Assembly (NCBI RefSeq): GCF_019805165.1
Contig: NZ_RWIJ01000002.1
Coordinates: 372,001 to 436,000 of the forward strand
Length of the DNA: 64,000 nt
From: Azospirillum sp. 412522
GTDB taxonomy: Bacteria; Pseudomonadota; Alphaproteobacteria; Azospirillales; Azospirillaceae
Direction: 5' to 3'
Position numbers and translations under genes: made by a program. This document shows positions 56,448 through 64,000 of this stretch, piece after piece; positions within the stretch are counted from its first letter, which is position 1, and each line of letters starts with the position of its first letter. Below the pieces are notes generated by a model that had not been told where the DNA came from, made no database searches, and worked only from the letters and a program-made list of their open reading frames with translations.

Positions 56448-56492
56448 TGGCGCGGCGCGAGCCCCATCCGTTTCGTTGAAAGGCAAAAGCCC

Positions 56493-57389
56493 ATGAGCAA
56501 GTCTGGCAAGATCGGCGGCCCCTTCGTCGCGATCGTCACCCCCTTCGACGGCGACGAACGCGTCGAATTCGCAGCGCTGCGACGGCAGGTGAAGCGGCAG
56601 GCGTCCGCCGGCAACGGCGTCTTCTGCGCCGGCACCAACGGCGAGTTCTACGCCCTGTCCTTCGACGAGAAACTGGCGGTGGCGGAGACCTGCGTCGAGG
56701 CCGCCGACGGCAAGGTGCCGGTGCTGGCCCATATCGGCGAGATCTCCACCCACCAGACCATCGCGCTGGGCAAGGCGGTCCAAAAGCTGGGCGTCAAGGC
56801 GGTCTCCGCCATCACGCCGTCCTTCATCGCCTGCTCGCAGGCCGAACTGGTCGATCATTACCGCCGCGTCGCCGACGCGCTGACGGTGCCGGTCTATCTC
56901 TACAACATCCCCGCCCGCACCGGGAACACGCTGGAGCCGCAGACCGCCCGCATCCTGGCCGACCATCCGAACATCATCGGCATCAAGGACAGCGCCGGCT
57001 CGCAGGAGAGCCTGGACGGCTTCCTCGCCATCGCCCGCGAGCGTGGCGATTTCGACGTGCTGGTCGGCCCGGATTCGCTGGTGCTGCACGGCCTGCGCAA
57101 CGGCGCCGCCGGCTGCATCTCCGGTCTCGGCAACATCGCGCCGGTGACGCTCAACGGCATCCACGCCGCCTTCGTGGCCGGCGACGCCGCGGCGGCCGAG
57201 GCGCATCAGGCCCATTTCAGCACGCTGCGCAAGGAGCTCTACGCGCTGGGCTTCCCGCCGGCGATGGTCAAGCGCGCGCTCCGCAGCGCCATGCCGGAGG
57301 TCGGGTTCAGCCGCGCCCCGGTGCTGATCGCCGACGAGGTGGACCAACAGGTCAAGGCCCTCGCGGCCCGCTATGCCGAAGCGGTGTGA
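56493..57389 (+). CDS. DapA/NAL-family aldolase
   Basis: A 298-residue class I aldolase. The Schiff-base lysine is K165 in GIKDSAGS, the catalytic tyrosine Y137 in YNIPARTGN, and the loop AGTNGEF replaces the TTGE of true dihydrodipicolinate synthase, so a pyruvate-forming aldolase or dehydratase acting on a 2-oxo-3-deoxy acid is likely. It follows the iron dehydrogenase gene by 45 bases. It probably cleaves a carbon skeleton generated in the operon to pyruvate plus an aldehyde. Confidence 0.88.
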   Translation: MSKSGKIGGPFVAIVTPFDGDERVEFAALRRQVKRQASAGNGVFCAGTNGEFYALSFDEKLAVAETCVEAADGKVPVLAHIGEISTHQTIALGKAVQKLGVKAVSAITPSFIACSQAELVDHYRRVADALTVPVYLYNIPARTGNTLEPQTARILADHPNIIGIKDSAGSQESLDGFLAIARERGDFDVLVGPDSLVLHGLRNGAAGCISGLGNIAPVTLNGIHAAFVAGDAAAAEAHQAHFSTLRKELYALGFPPAMVKRALRSAMPEVGFSRAPVLIADEVDQQVKALAARYAEAV

Positions 57390-57505
57390 CGCTGTTCCAC
57401 ACCGCATGGCGCCGCGACGCGACAGGGCGGCGCCAAACCATCGAACAACATTGCCCCGAACAACACTGAAGGCGGACCCATCCGCCCGTTAGGGAGACAC
57501 CGTCC

Positions 57506-58921
57506 ATGAACCATTTCACCAGTGGAGAAAGTGCGCTCATCCTGGGGATCGTCGTCCTCTACATCCTCTTCACCTCCTGGCTGACGGTGCGGCTGCGCAG
57601 CCGCAACAACGGCGAGTTCATGAATGCCGCGCGGTCGATGCCGGCGGCGGTCGTCGGCGTCCTGCTGATGTCCGAATTCATCGGCGCCAAATCCACCGTC
57701 GGCACGGCGCAGGAAGCCTTCAGCTCCGGCATGGCGTCGGCCTGGTCGGTGCTGGGCGCCTCGATCGGCTTCCTGCTGTTCGGCCTGTTCTTCGCCAAGC
57801 GCATCTACGGCTCGGGCGAATACACCATCTCGGCCGCCATCGCGAAATACTACGGCACCTCCACCATGCGGACGGTGTCGATCATCATGATGTACGCGCT
57901 GCTGCTGGTGAATGTCGGCAACTACGTCAGCGGTGCCGCCGCCCTGTCGACGGTCATGAACCTCAACCTGACCTGGGCGATGGTCATCATCGCGGTGGTC
58001 AGCACCTTCTACTACGTGTTCGGCGGGCTGAAGGGCATCGCCTACGTCACCATCCTGCACAGCGCCATCAAGCTGATCGGCATTGCCCTTCTGCTGGGCA
58101 CCGCGCTGTCGCTGAGCGGCGGCATCGGCCCGATGGTCGAGAAGCTGCCGGCCCACTACTTCACCATCGACGGCACCATCGGCATGCCGACGATCTTCGC
58201 CTGGGTCATCGGCACCGTCGGCGCCATCTTCTCGACCCAGTTCGTCATCCAGGCGATCTCGTCCAACCGCAGCGCCGGCGAGGCCCAGCGCTCCGCCATC
58301 TACGCCTCGATCTTCTGCCTGCCGCTCGGCATCATGCTGGCGCTGATCGGCGTCACCGCCCATTACCTCTACCCCGACATGAAGAGCCTCTACGCGCTGC
58401 CGGTGTTCCTGGACGCCATGCATCCGCTGATGGCCGCGGTCGTCACCACCTCCCTGGTCGCGTCCGTCTTCGTCAGCGTCAGCACGGTGGCGCTCGCCAT
58501 CGCCTCGCTGGCCGTGCGCGACTTCTACGTGCCGTGGAAGAAGCCGACGCCGGAGCAGGAATTCCGCACCACCCGCATCCTGTCGCTGATCATCGGCTTC
58601 CTGCCGCTGATCTTCGTCTTCTTCGTGCCGGAAATCCTGAAGCTGTCCTTCTTCACCCGCGCGCTGCGCCTGTCGATCACGGTCGTCGCGATGATCGGTT
58701 TCTTCCTGCCGCTGTTCGCCAGCAACCTGGGCGCCACGCTGGGCCTGCTCGGCGCCACGGTCAGCACCACCGTCTGGTACGTGATGGGCAACCCCTACGG
58801 CATCGACAACATGTATGTCGCCCTGCTGACGCCGATGCTGGTGATGGCGGTGGAGCGTCTGGTCCGCGGCCGCAGCGCCCCGGTGATGGTCGCGGCCCCC
58901 CCGCAAGCCGACATACGCTGA
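57506..58921 (+). CDS. Sodium:solute symporter (SSS family)
   Basis: A 471-residue inner-membrane symporter with about thirteen helices. GESALILGIVVLYILFTSWLTVRLRSR opens it, and QFVIQAISSNRSAGEAQRSA is the SSS signature region with the Na+ site. AGGGAGACACC precedes the ATG. Sialic acid, sugar-acid and monocarboxylate carriers belong to this family. It should import the substrate of the surrounding pathway. Confidence 0.9.
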   Translation: MNHFTSGESALILGIVVLYILFTSWLTVRLRSRNNGEFMNAARSMPAAVVGVLLMSEFIGAKSTVGTAQEAFSSGMASAWSVLGASIGFLLFGLFFAKRIYGSGEYTISAAIAKYYGTSTMRTVSIIMMYALLLVNVGNYVSGAAALSTVMNLNLTWAMVIIAVVSTFYYVFGGLKGIAYVTILHSAIKLIGIALLLGTALSLSGGIGPMVEKLPAHYFTIDGTIGMPTIFAWVIGTVGAIFSTQFVIQAISSNRSAGEAQRSAIYASIFCLPLGIMLALIGVTAHYLYPDMKSLYALPVFLDAMHPLMAAVVTTSLVASVFVSVSTVALAIASLAVRDFYVPWKKPTPEQEFRTTRILSLIIGFLPLIFVFFVPEILKLSFFTRALRLSITVVAMIGFFLPLFASNLGATLGLLGATVSTTVWYVMGNPYGIDNMYVALLTPMLVMAVERLVRGRSAPVMVAAPPQADIR

Positions 58922-58958
58922 CCTTCCGTCATCCTCCTCTGCTTCGCATGTGACCGCC

Positions 58959-60170
58959 ATGACCATTTCCTCGACCCTGCCCTCCACCACCGAACGCGGG
59001 CGCATCGCGCCCGCCGAAGGGGATGCCGGGCGCCGCGACTCCTACCTGCCGTCGCCCTGCGTCCAGAACCACGCCGCCAACATCGCCGTGCTCGGCAACG
59101 GCGATCTCGGCTGCGTCTGGTTCGGCGGCACCCAGGAAGGCATTCCCGACATCTCGATCTATTTCTCGCGGCTGGCCAAAGGGTCCGACCGCTGGACCGA
59201 CCCGGTCAAGCTGTCGGACGACCCGACCCGGTCGGAGCAGAACCCGGTGCTGTTCCCGGCGCCGGACGGCACGCTGTGGCTGTTCTACACCGCGCAGATT
59301 TCCGGCAACCAGGACACCGCCGTCGTCCGCTGCCGCAGTTCCGCCGACCATGGGCAGAGCTGGGGTCCGATCCGCACCCTGTTCGAGGGGACGGATGGCG
59401 ACGGCATCTTCATCCGCCAGCCGGTGGTGGTGCTGCCGAACGGCGACTGGCTGCTGCCGACCTTCCTCTGCCACGGCACGCCGGGCGAGAAGTGGGTGGG
59501 CGACAACGACACCAGCGCGGTGCGCATCTCCAGCGACCGCGGTGAAAGCTGGACCGAGCATGCGGTGCCGGACAGCGTCGGCTGCGTCCACATGAGCGTG
59601 GTTCCCCTGCGCGACGGCACGCTGGCCGCCTTCTACCGCAGCCGCTGGGCCGACCATGTCTACCGCAGCGTCTCCACCGACAATGGCCGGACGTGGAGCG
59701 CGCCGGTGGCGACCGAGCTGCCCAACAACAACTCCTCCATCCAGGTGACGGCGCTGGCCGACGGCCGGCTCGCCATCGTCTTCAACGAATCGGGCGCCGA
59801 GAACGCCACCGAGCGCCGCGCCTCGCTCTATGACGAGATCGAGGACGACGTGCCGGCCGGCGGTGCCGCCGCAGCGGTTGCAGCGCCCCCGGCACAGGCG
59901 TCGGCCCGCAAGGCCTTCTGGGGCGCTCCCCGCGCGCCGCTGACGCTGGCCCTGTCGGAGGATGGCGGCGTGACCTGGCCGCTGCGCCGGAACCTGGAAA
60001 TCGGCGACGGCTATTGCATGACCAACAATTCCAAGGACAGCCTGAACCGGGAATTCTCCTACCCGTCGGTCACCCAGACTGCGGACGGCGATTTGCATGT
60101 CGCCTTCACCTATTTCCGGCAAGCCATCAAATACAGCCGCGTCTCGCCCGACTGGGTGGGCAAGCGCTGA
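58959..60170 (+). CDS. Sialidase-fold protein with four Asp-box (BNR) repeats
   Basis: A protein of about 403 residues with six-bladed propeller features: four Asp boxes of the form S-x-D-x-G-x-T/S-W are visible (SSADHGQSW, SSDRGESW, STDNGRTW, SEDGGVTW). There is no signal peptide, so it would work in the cytoplasm. Sialidases usually use an arginine triad; an equivalent triad is not obvious. An alanine-rich insert (about 300-325) interrupts the fold. Start by ATG at 58959 or GTG at 58950 without strong ribosome site. It lies in an acid-sugar operon, so a hydrolase or lyase for an acidic glycoside is possible. Confidence 0.75.
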   Translation: MTISSTLPSTTERGRIAPAEGDAGRRDSYLPSPCVQNHAANIAVLGNGDLGCVWFGGTQEGIPDISIYFSRLAKGSDRWTDPVKLSDDPTRSEQNPVLFPAPDGTLWLFYTAQISGNQDTAVVRCRSSADHGQSWGPIRTLFEGTDGDGIFIRQPVVVLPNGDWLLPTFLCHGTPGEKWVGDNDTSAVRISSDRGESWTEHAVPDSVGCVHMSVVPLRDGTLAAFYRSRWADHVYRSVSTDNGRTWSAPVATELPNNNSSIQVTALADGRLAIVFNESGAENATERRASLYDEIEDDVPAGGAAAAVAAPPAQASARKAFWGAPRAPLTLALSEDGGVTWPLRRNLEIGDGYCMTNNSKDSLNREFSYPSVTQTADGDLHVAFTYFRQAIKYSRVSPDWVGKR

Positions 60171-60258
60171 CCGGCGATGGGAGCGTCACCCGCAAAGCCT
60201 TCTGCAACGCCTTTCGGGGCGCTCCCGCCCGCTTCCTCCTTCTCCGGGGACTTGTCCC

Positions 60259-61023
60259 ATGACCATGACCGCCGAGGCCGTTCTTGCGGCCGCCGATGCG
60301 CTGCTCGCCGCGCGGCGCGACAACCGCCCGCTCGATGCGCTGCCGCCCGCAGCACAGCCGGCCGACAAGGCCGACGCCTACGCCATCCAGACAGAGGTCG
60401 CCCGCCGCATCGGCCCGGTGACCGCCTGGAAGGTCGGCGCGTCGGCCCCCGCCGCCGAACCGTCGAGCGCGCCCATCCATGCTGACACGCTGTTCTTCGA
60501 CACCGAGACGCTGCCCGCCGCGATGTTCCGCGTCATCGGCATCGAGGCGGAGATCGTCTATCGCCTGAAAAGCGACCTGCCCGCCCGTGAGGAACCGTGG
60601 ACACGCGACGAGGTGCTGGACGCCGTCGGTTCGGTCCATCCCGCCTTCGAGATCTGCGACAGCCGCTTCGCCGCCTACGGATCGCAGGGACCGTTCGCCT
60701 CGCTGGCCGATCAGGCCAACCATGGCGCTCTGATCGTCGGCGCGGCCACCGCCGACTGGCGCCGCATCGACCCGGTGACCCAGCCGCTGACGCTGGACAT
60801 CGCCGGCGAGCGCCGGATCGACGTGATCGGCGGCAACAAGGCCGGCGATCCGATCCGCCTGCTGGCCTGGCTCGCCAATAATGGCGCCAAGCCCTTCGGC
60901 GGGCTGCATGCCGGCGACACGGTGACAACCGGATCCTGCACCGGAACGATCTTCATCCAGCCCGGCAGCCGCGCCGTCGCCGACTTTCCCGGCCTGGGCC
61001 GCATCGGGCTGACCGTGGCATGA
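60259..61023 (+). CDS. 2-keto-4-pentenoate hydratase (MhpD/FAH) family protein
   Basis: A 254-residue protein of the fumarylacetoacetate hydrolase fold. GIEAEIVYRLKSDLPAR supplies metal-binding glutamates and GAATADWRR a loop; KVGAS and the C-terminal GDTVTTGSCTG fit MhpD-like hydratases. Members hydrate 2-oxo-alkenoates or decarboxylate 2-oxo acids. In this operon it may act on an unsaturated 2-oxo acid formed by dehydration, before the DapA-like aldolase. Its stop lies 14 bases before the chosen SDR start. Confidence 0.83.
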   Translation: MTMTAEAVLAAADALLAARRDNRPLDALPPAAQPADKADAYAIQTEVARRIGPVTAWKVGASAPAAEPSSAPIHADTLFFDTETLPAAMFRVIGIEAEIVYRLKSDLPAREEPWTRDEVLDAVGSVHPAFEICDSRFAAYGSQGPFASLADQANHGALIVGAATADWRRIDPVTQPLTLDIAGERRIDVIGGNKAGDPIRLLAWLANNGAKPFGGLHAGDTVTTGSCTGTIFIQPGSRAVADFPGLGRIGLTVA

Positions 61024-61037
61024 TGGGAGCCGCGCAG

Positions 61038-61745
61038 ATGAATACTGAGCGTCCGCCCCGCCGCGCCCTCGTCACCGGGGTCAGTTCGGGGATCGGTGCG
61101 GCCATCGCCGAACGGCTGTTGCAGGACGGCTGGCTGGTCGAGGGAATGAGCCGGTCGGCCCCCGCCATCGAGCATCCGAACCTGCGCTTCACGTCCGCCG
61201 ACCTGATGGTGCCGGACTCCGTGGCGGAGGCGCTGGCCACACTGCCGCCAGCCCATGCGCCGGTCGATGCGCTGGTCCATGCCGCCGGTGTCATGCGCGT
61301 CGGCAAACTCGGCGAGCTTGCCGCGGATGACGCAAGGGCGATGTGGCGCCTGCATGTGGAGGCGTCCACCCAACTGGTCGAGCATGTCGTCTCCCGCATG
61401 CCGGACGGCGGCGGACGTGTCGTCCTGATCGGCAGCCGCACCGCCCAGGGCGCCGCCGGCCGCAGCCAATATGCGGCGACCAAGGCGGCGATGGTCGGGC
61501 TTGCCCGTTCCTGGGCGCTGGAACTGGCGCCGCGCGGCATCACGGTGAATGTGGTGGCGCCGGGGGCGACCGACACCCCGATGCTGAAGGACCCCAACCG
61601 CACCGGCCTGCCGCCGAAGCTTCCGCCGATCGGCCGCTTTGTCAAGCCGGAGGAGGTGGCGGCGCTGACCGCCTTCCTGCTGTCGGACTCCGCCGCCGCC
61701 ATCACCGGGCAGCAGCTCCTGGTCTGCGGCGGAGCGTCGCTTTAA
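61038..61745 (+). CDS. Short-chain dehydrogenase/reductase
   Basis: A 235-residue classical SDR: TGVSSGIGAAIAE, HAAGV, serine in IGSRTAQG and catalytic YAATK. GGGAG lies 9 bases before the ATG at 61038; ATGs at 61020 and 61023 lack a ribosome site. It closes the acid-sugar operon on the plus strand and is convergent with the MocR gene, whose stop lies 4 bases inside its last codons. It probably oxidises a hydroxyl group of the carbon substrate or regenerates NAD(P). Confidence 0.88.
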   Translation: MNTERPPRRALVTGVSSGIGAAIAERLLQDGWLVEGMSRSAPAIEHPNLRFTSADLMVPDSVAEALATLPPAHAPVDALVHAAGVMRVGKLGELAADDARAMWRLHVEASTQLVEHVVSRMPDGGGRVVLIGSRTAQGAAGRSQYAATKAAMVGLARSWALELAPRGITVNVVAPGATDTPMLKDPNRTGLPPKLPPIGRFVKPEEVAALTAFLLSDSAAAITGQQLLVCGGASL

Positions 61746-63226
61746 GCCGTGCCGCTCCGCAGCACCGCCCCCAGCCGGCGCAATCCCGGCTCGATCCGGT
61801 GGGTGGCGATGGAGGTGAAGCCGAGGCGGAAGTAGCGCCGTCCCTCGGCGGGATCGAGGAAGAAGATGTCGCCGGCCTCGATCAGAACGCCCTGGTCGCG
61901 CGCCCTGCGGACGAGGTCTCGGCTGTCCAGGCCGGGCGGACCTTCGATCCAGAAGCTCTTGGCGCCGAAATCGCGGCGGAACCGGAATCCCGGCAGGCAG
62001 TCCGGCAGCAGCTCGGCGATCCGTCCGGCCCGCTCCTCCAGCACGGCGGCGGTCCGGCGCAGATGCTGGCGGTAATGGCCGAGCTGGATGAAGGTGGCGA
62101 GGCTGCGCTGGTTGTTGGTCGGCGGGTGGCGCAGCATCAGCCGCCGCAGGACGCGCAGCTCGTCGATCACCGGCTTCGGCGCCACGACGTAGCCGATGCG
62201 CAGGCCCGGCGCCAGGATCTTGGAGAAGCTGCCGGTGTAGATCACCCGGTCCGCCCGGTCGAGGCTCTTAAGGCAGGGCAGGTCGGCGTCCCCCTCGACC
62301 GACAGGTCGGATTCGTAATCGTCTTCGACCAGCACGACATCATGGCGGCAGGCGGCCTCCAGAAGCTCGCGCCGCCGACCGACCGGCATGACCGCCGTGG
62401 TCGGGCACTGGTGCCCCACCGTCACGAAGGCGACCCGGCGGCCGGCGAACACCGCGTCGGGCACGACGCCGAAGCCGTCGCAGGTCAGCGGCCGCAGGTC
62501 CGTGGTCGCCATGCCGACCATGTGCCGCACGTCGGGATAGCCGGGATTCTCGATGCCGACCGGCGTGTCTCGCCCGACCAGAAGCTGGACCAGCATCGAC
62601 AGCGCATGCTGCGAGCCGATGGTGATGATGATCTCCCCCGGACCGGCGAAGATGCCGCGCCGGGGCAGCACCTTGTGGCGCAGCTGGTCCAGCAGGTCGG
62701 GATCGTCGTCGTCGATCATGTCGCGGGCCCAGCGGGTGATCTCCTGCACGCTGGAGGCCGCCTTGACGCTCTCCCGCCACGGGTTGGTCGGGAACAGGCT
62801 GGGATCGAACTGCCCGAACAGGAAGGGATAGGGATAGTCCATCCAGTTGCGCGGCTTGGTGATCTGCGGCAGCCGGGACGGCCGGATGGCGAAGCGCGCC
62901 GCCCATTCCCCGGCCTTGTCCGCCGCGGCTTCGGCGCTTGCCTGTCCCGAAGCCGGCCGGTCGTCCAGCGAGGCGACGAAGCAGCCGCTGCGTTCGCGCG
63001 AAACCAGCAGGCCGTCGTCGATAAGGGTCTGGTAGGCGGCGTTGACGGTGTTGCGCGAGATGCCGAGCGCCTCGGCGAGGCTGCGGCTCGACGGGACCCG
63101 CATGTCGGGCGCCAGCAGGCCGGTCTCGATCGCCTCGGCGACGATGCCGCGGACACGGGCGCTCAACCCCTGCGGGTCGCGTTCCATCGTGCCGAAAAGA
63201 AGCCGCCAGGCGGTGTCGATCTGCAT
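61742..63226 (-). CDS. tauR: TauR-like MocR regulator (GntR helix-turn-helix plus aminotransferase domain)
   Basis: A 494-residue MocR protein. Residues 10-75 are a GntR winged helix (RVPSSRSLAEALGISRNTVNAAYQTLIDDG), the remainder an aspartate-aminotransferase-like domain with VEDDYESDL and the PLP lysine in YTGSFSKILAPGLRIG. AAGGAGGACGG precedes the start at 63226. It is divergent from a taurine-binding-protein gene, with 291 bases between, and CTGGACC repeats in that gap resemble TauR sites of Rhodobacter. It should activate taurine import and catabolism. Confidence 0.87.
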   Translation of the reverse strand: MQIDTAWRLLFGTMERDPQGLSARVRGIVAEAIETGLLAPDMRVPSSRSLAEALGISRNTVNAAYQTLIDDGLLVSRERSGCFVASLDDRPASGQASAEAAADKAGEWAARFAIRPSRLPQITKPRNWMDYPYPFLFGQFDPSLFPTNPWRESVKAASSVQEITRWARDMIDDDDPDLLDQLRHKVLPRRGIFAGPGEIIITIGSQHALSMLVQLLVGRDTPVGIENPGYPDVRHMVGMATTDLRPLTCDGFGVVPDAVFAGRRVAFVTVGHQCPTTAVMPVGRRRELLEAACRHDVVLVEDDYESDLSVEGDADLPCLKSLDRADRVIYTGSFSKILAPGLRIGYVVAPKPVIDELRVLRRLMLRHPPTNNQRSLATFIQLGHYRQHLRRTAAVLEERAGRIAELLPDCLPGFRFRRDFGAKSFWIEGPPGLDSRDLVRRARDQGVLIEAGDIFFLDPAEGRRYFRLGFTSIATHRIEPGLRRLGAVLRSGTA

Positions 63227-63411
63227 GGTGCAACCGTCCTCCTTGCTTGGGCCATCGCGTGTGGCCGCCTGCCCCGGTATGCGGGAAAGCAAGAAGGGTG
63301 CCGCCCGGCGGGGGCCGGAATCTCCAGCGACCCGGCGGGTCCGGCGAGGATCGGGCGGGCGCTTGCCCAAACGGGCGCCACATGGCGCGGGATGCGGCAG
63401 AGCCGAGGCCG

Positions 63412-63450
63412 CTGGACCAGTGGCCGCCGCAAACCGGGGGGATCTGGACC
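63412..63450 (+). promoter_or_regulatory. Direct repeats, probable TauR binding site
   Basis: CTGGACC occurs at 63412-63418 and 63444-63450, 32 bases apart, about three helical turns, and the inverse GGTCCA at 63472-63477. TauR of Rhodobacter capsulatus is known to bind repeats beginning CTGGAC. They lie 68-106 bases before the tauA start. Confidence 0.65.
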
Positions 63451-63517
63451 TTTCGGCAGGGGGCGAGGACGGGTCCAATGGCCGCATCGGATCGATCGGC
63501 CTGGACGGAGACCCGCC

Positions 63518-64000
63518 ATGACCTTCAGCAAGACCCTGCTCGCCACCGCCTTCGTCGCCATCGGCGCGCTGTTCGGCGCCGCCGCCCCGGCCATCGCCGC
63601 GGAGAAGACCGTCACCTTCGCCTATCAGGACATGATGACCCCCATCCGCGTCCTGATGGAAAGCGGGGATCTCGAGAAGAAGACCGGCTATGCCGTGAAG
63701 TGGGTCAAGTTCGGCGGCGGCGGCGACGTCATCCGTGCCATGTCGTCGGGCAACGTCGACATCGGCGAGGCCGGGTCCTCCCCCATCGCCGCGGCGGCCT
63801 CGCAGGGGCTTCCCATCACGCTGTTCTGGATCCTCGACGACATCGCCAACGCCGAACAGCTCGTCGTCCGCAACGGCAGCGGCATCAAGTCGATCGCCGA
63901 CCTGAAGGGCAAGACGGTCGCGGTGCCCTTCGTCTCGACCTCCCACTACCAGCTGATGTACGCGCTGCAGGAGGCCGGGTTGTCTGGCAAGGACGTCAAG
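63518..64000 (+). CDS. tauA: Taurine ABC transporter, periplasmic binding protein (5' part)
   Basis: The first 161 codons of a gene cut by the window end. A signal peptide (FSKTLLATAFVAIGALF, cleavage after AIAA near residue 28) is followed by TVTFAYQDMMTP, WVKFGGGGDVIRAMSSGNVDIGEAGSSPIAAAASQG and LKGKTVAVPFVSTSSHYQL, closely matching TauA. It binds taurine for an ATP-driven importer whose permease and ATPase genes should follow beyond the window. GGAG precedes the ATG. Divergent to a TauR-like regulator. Confidence 0.88.
   Translation, partial: MTFSKTLLATAFVAIGALFGAAAPAIAAEKTVTFAYQDMMTPIRVLMESGDLEKKTGYAVKWVKFGGGGDVIRAMSSGNVDIGEAGSSPIAAAASQGLPITLFWILDDIANAEQLVVRNGSGIKSIADLKGKTVAVPFVSTSHYQLMYALQEAGLSGKDVK

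Noticed and set aside
56493..57389. Calling the DapA-like gene dapA
   Set aside because: The motif is AGTNGEF instead of TTGE, and the operon is catabolic; a lysine-synthesis role is unlikely.
54249..57407. An open frame of over 1000 codons antisense to pdxA2, the iron dehydrogenase and the DapA-like gene
   Set aside because: High GC gives long open antisense frames; the translation is a low-complexity, His/Arg/Asp-rich mirror, with no known fold and no ribosome site.

Overview
The window is a high-GC (roughly two-thirds G+C) chromosomal or megaplasmid segment with dense genes, many ABC/MFS/SSS transporters and many paired regulators. Gene content (KaiC-like ATPase next to a hybrid histidine kinase, AcoR-type sigma-54 activator, MocR/TauR regulator, Tat-exported three-part dehydrogenase) suggests an alphaproteobacterium, probably of the Azospirillum/Rhodospirillales type; that placement is inference. 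No rRNA, tRNA, CRISPR array, insertion sequence or phage gene was seen. The region looks like an accessory catabolic island: almost every block is one regulator plus the enzymes and transporter for one substrate.

Layout. 1-2250: end of a KaiC-like gene and a hybrid histidine kinase. 2264-9821: small regulator/enzyme or regulator/transporter pairs (LysR/aldo-keto reductase; AraC/Fsr-like exporter; XRE/NAD-binding oxidoreductase) and an acyl-CoA ligase. 9843-11424: a Rieske-type (VanB-like) reductase and a PAS protein behind a near-perfect SoxR-type promoter. 11534-16697: XRE-cupin regulator, amidase, MFS carrier and a DadA-like amine oxidoreductase. 16798-25045: LacI repressor with its palindromic operator inside the promoter of an alpha-glucoside ABC transporter and a GH31 glucosidase.

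25106-37620 is the centrepiece: a group-5 type soluble di-iron monooxygenase (propane/acetone monooxygenase, prm/mim ABCD) with a dedicated GroEL paralogue and an AcoR-type sigma-54 activator on the minus strand, and, divergently, a c-type cytochrome, glyoxalase I, a Tat-signal small subunit and a GMC dehydrogenase. The two arms face each other across a control region with two sigma-54 (-24/-12) promoters and shared inverted repeats. Together they could turn a small alkane or ketone (acetone to acetol to methylglyoxal to lactoylglutathione) into central metabolites.

37744-51897: a P-type cation ATPase with a small secreted protein, a GntR-controlled MatC-like carrier and LigI-like hydrolase, an SDR/LysR pair, a TetR gene with a perfect operator, a methyltransferase, an MFS exporter/LysR pair, and threonine dehydratase. 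52007-61745: a long plus-strand operon of uncharacterised acid-sugar catabolism (FadR-type regulator, DUF1537 kinase, PdxA2, iron alcohol dehydrogenase, DapA-like aldolase, SSS transporter, Asp-box sialidase-fold protein, keto-acid hydratase, SDR). 61742-64000: a TauR-like MocR regulator divergent from a tauA gene cut by the window end, with CTGGACC direct repeats between them.
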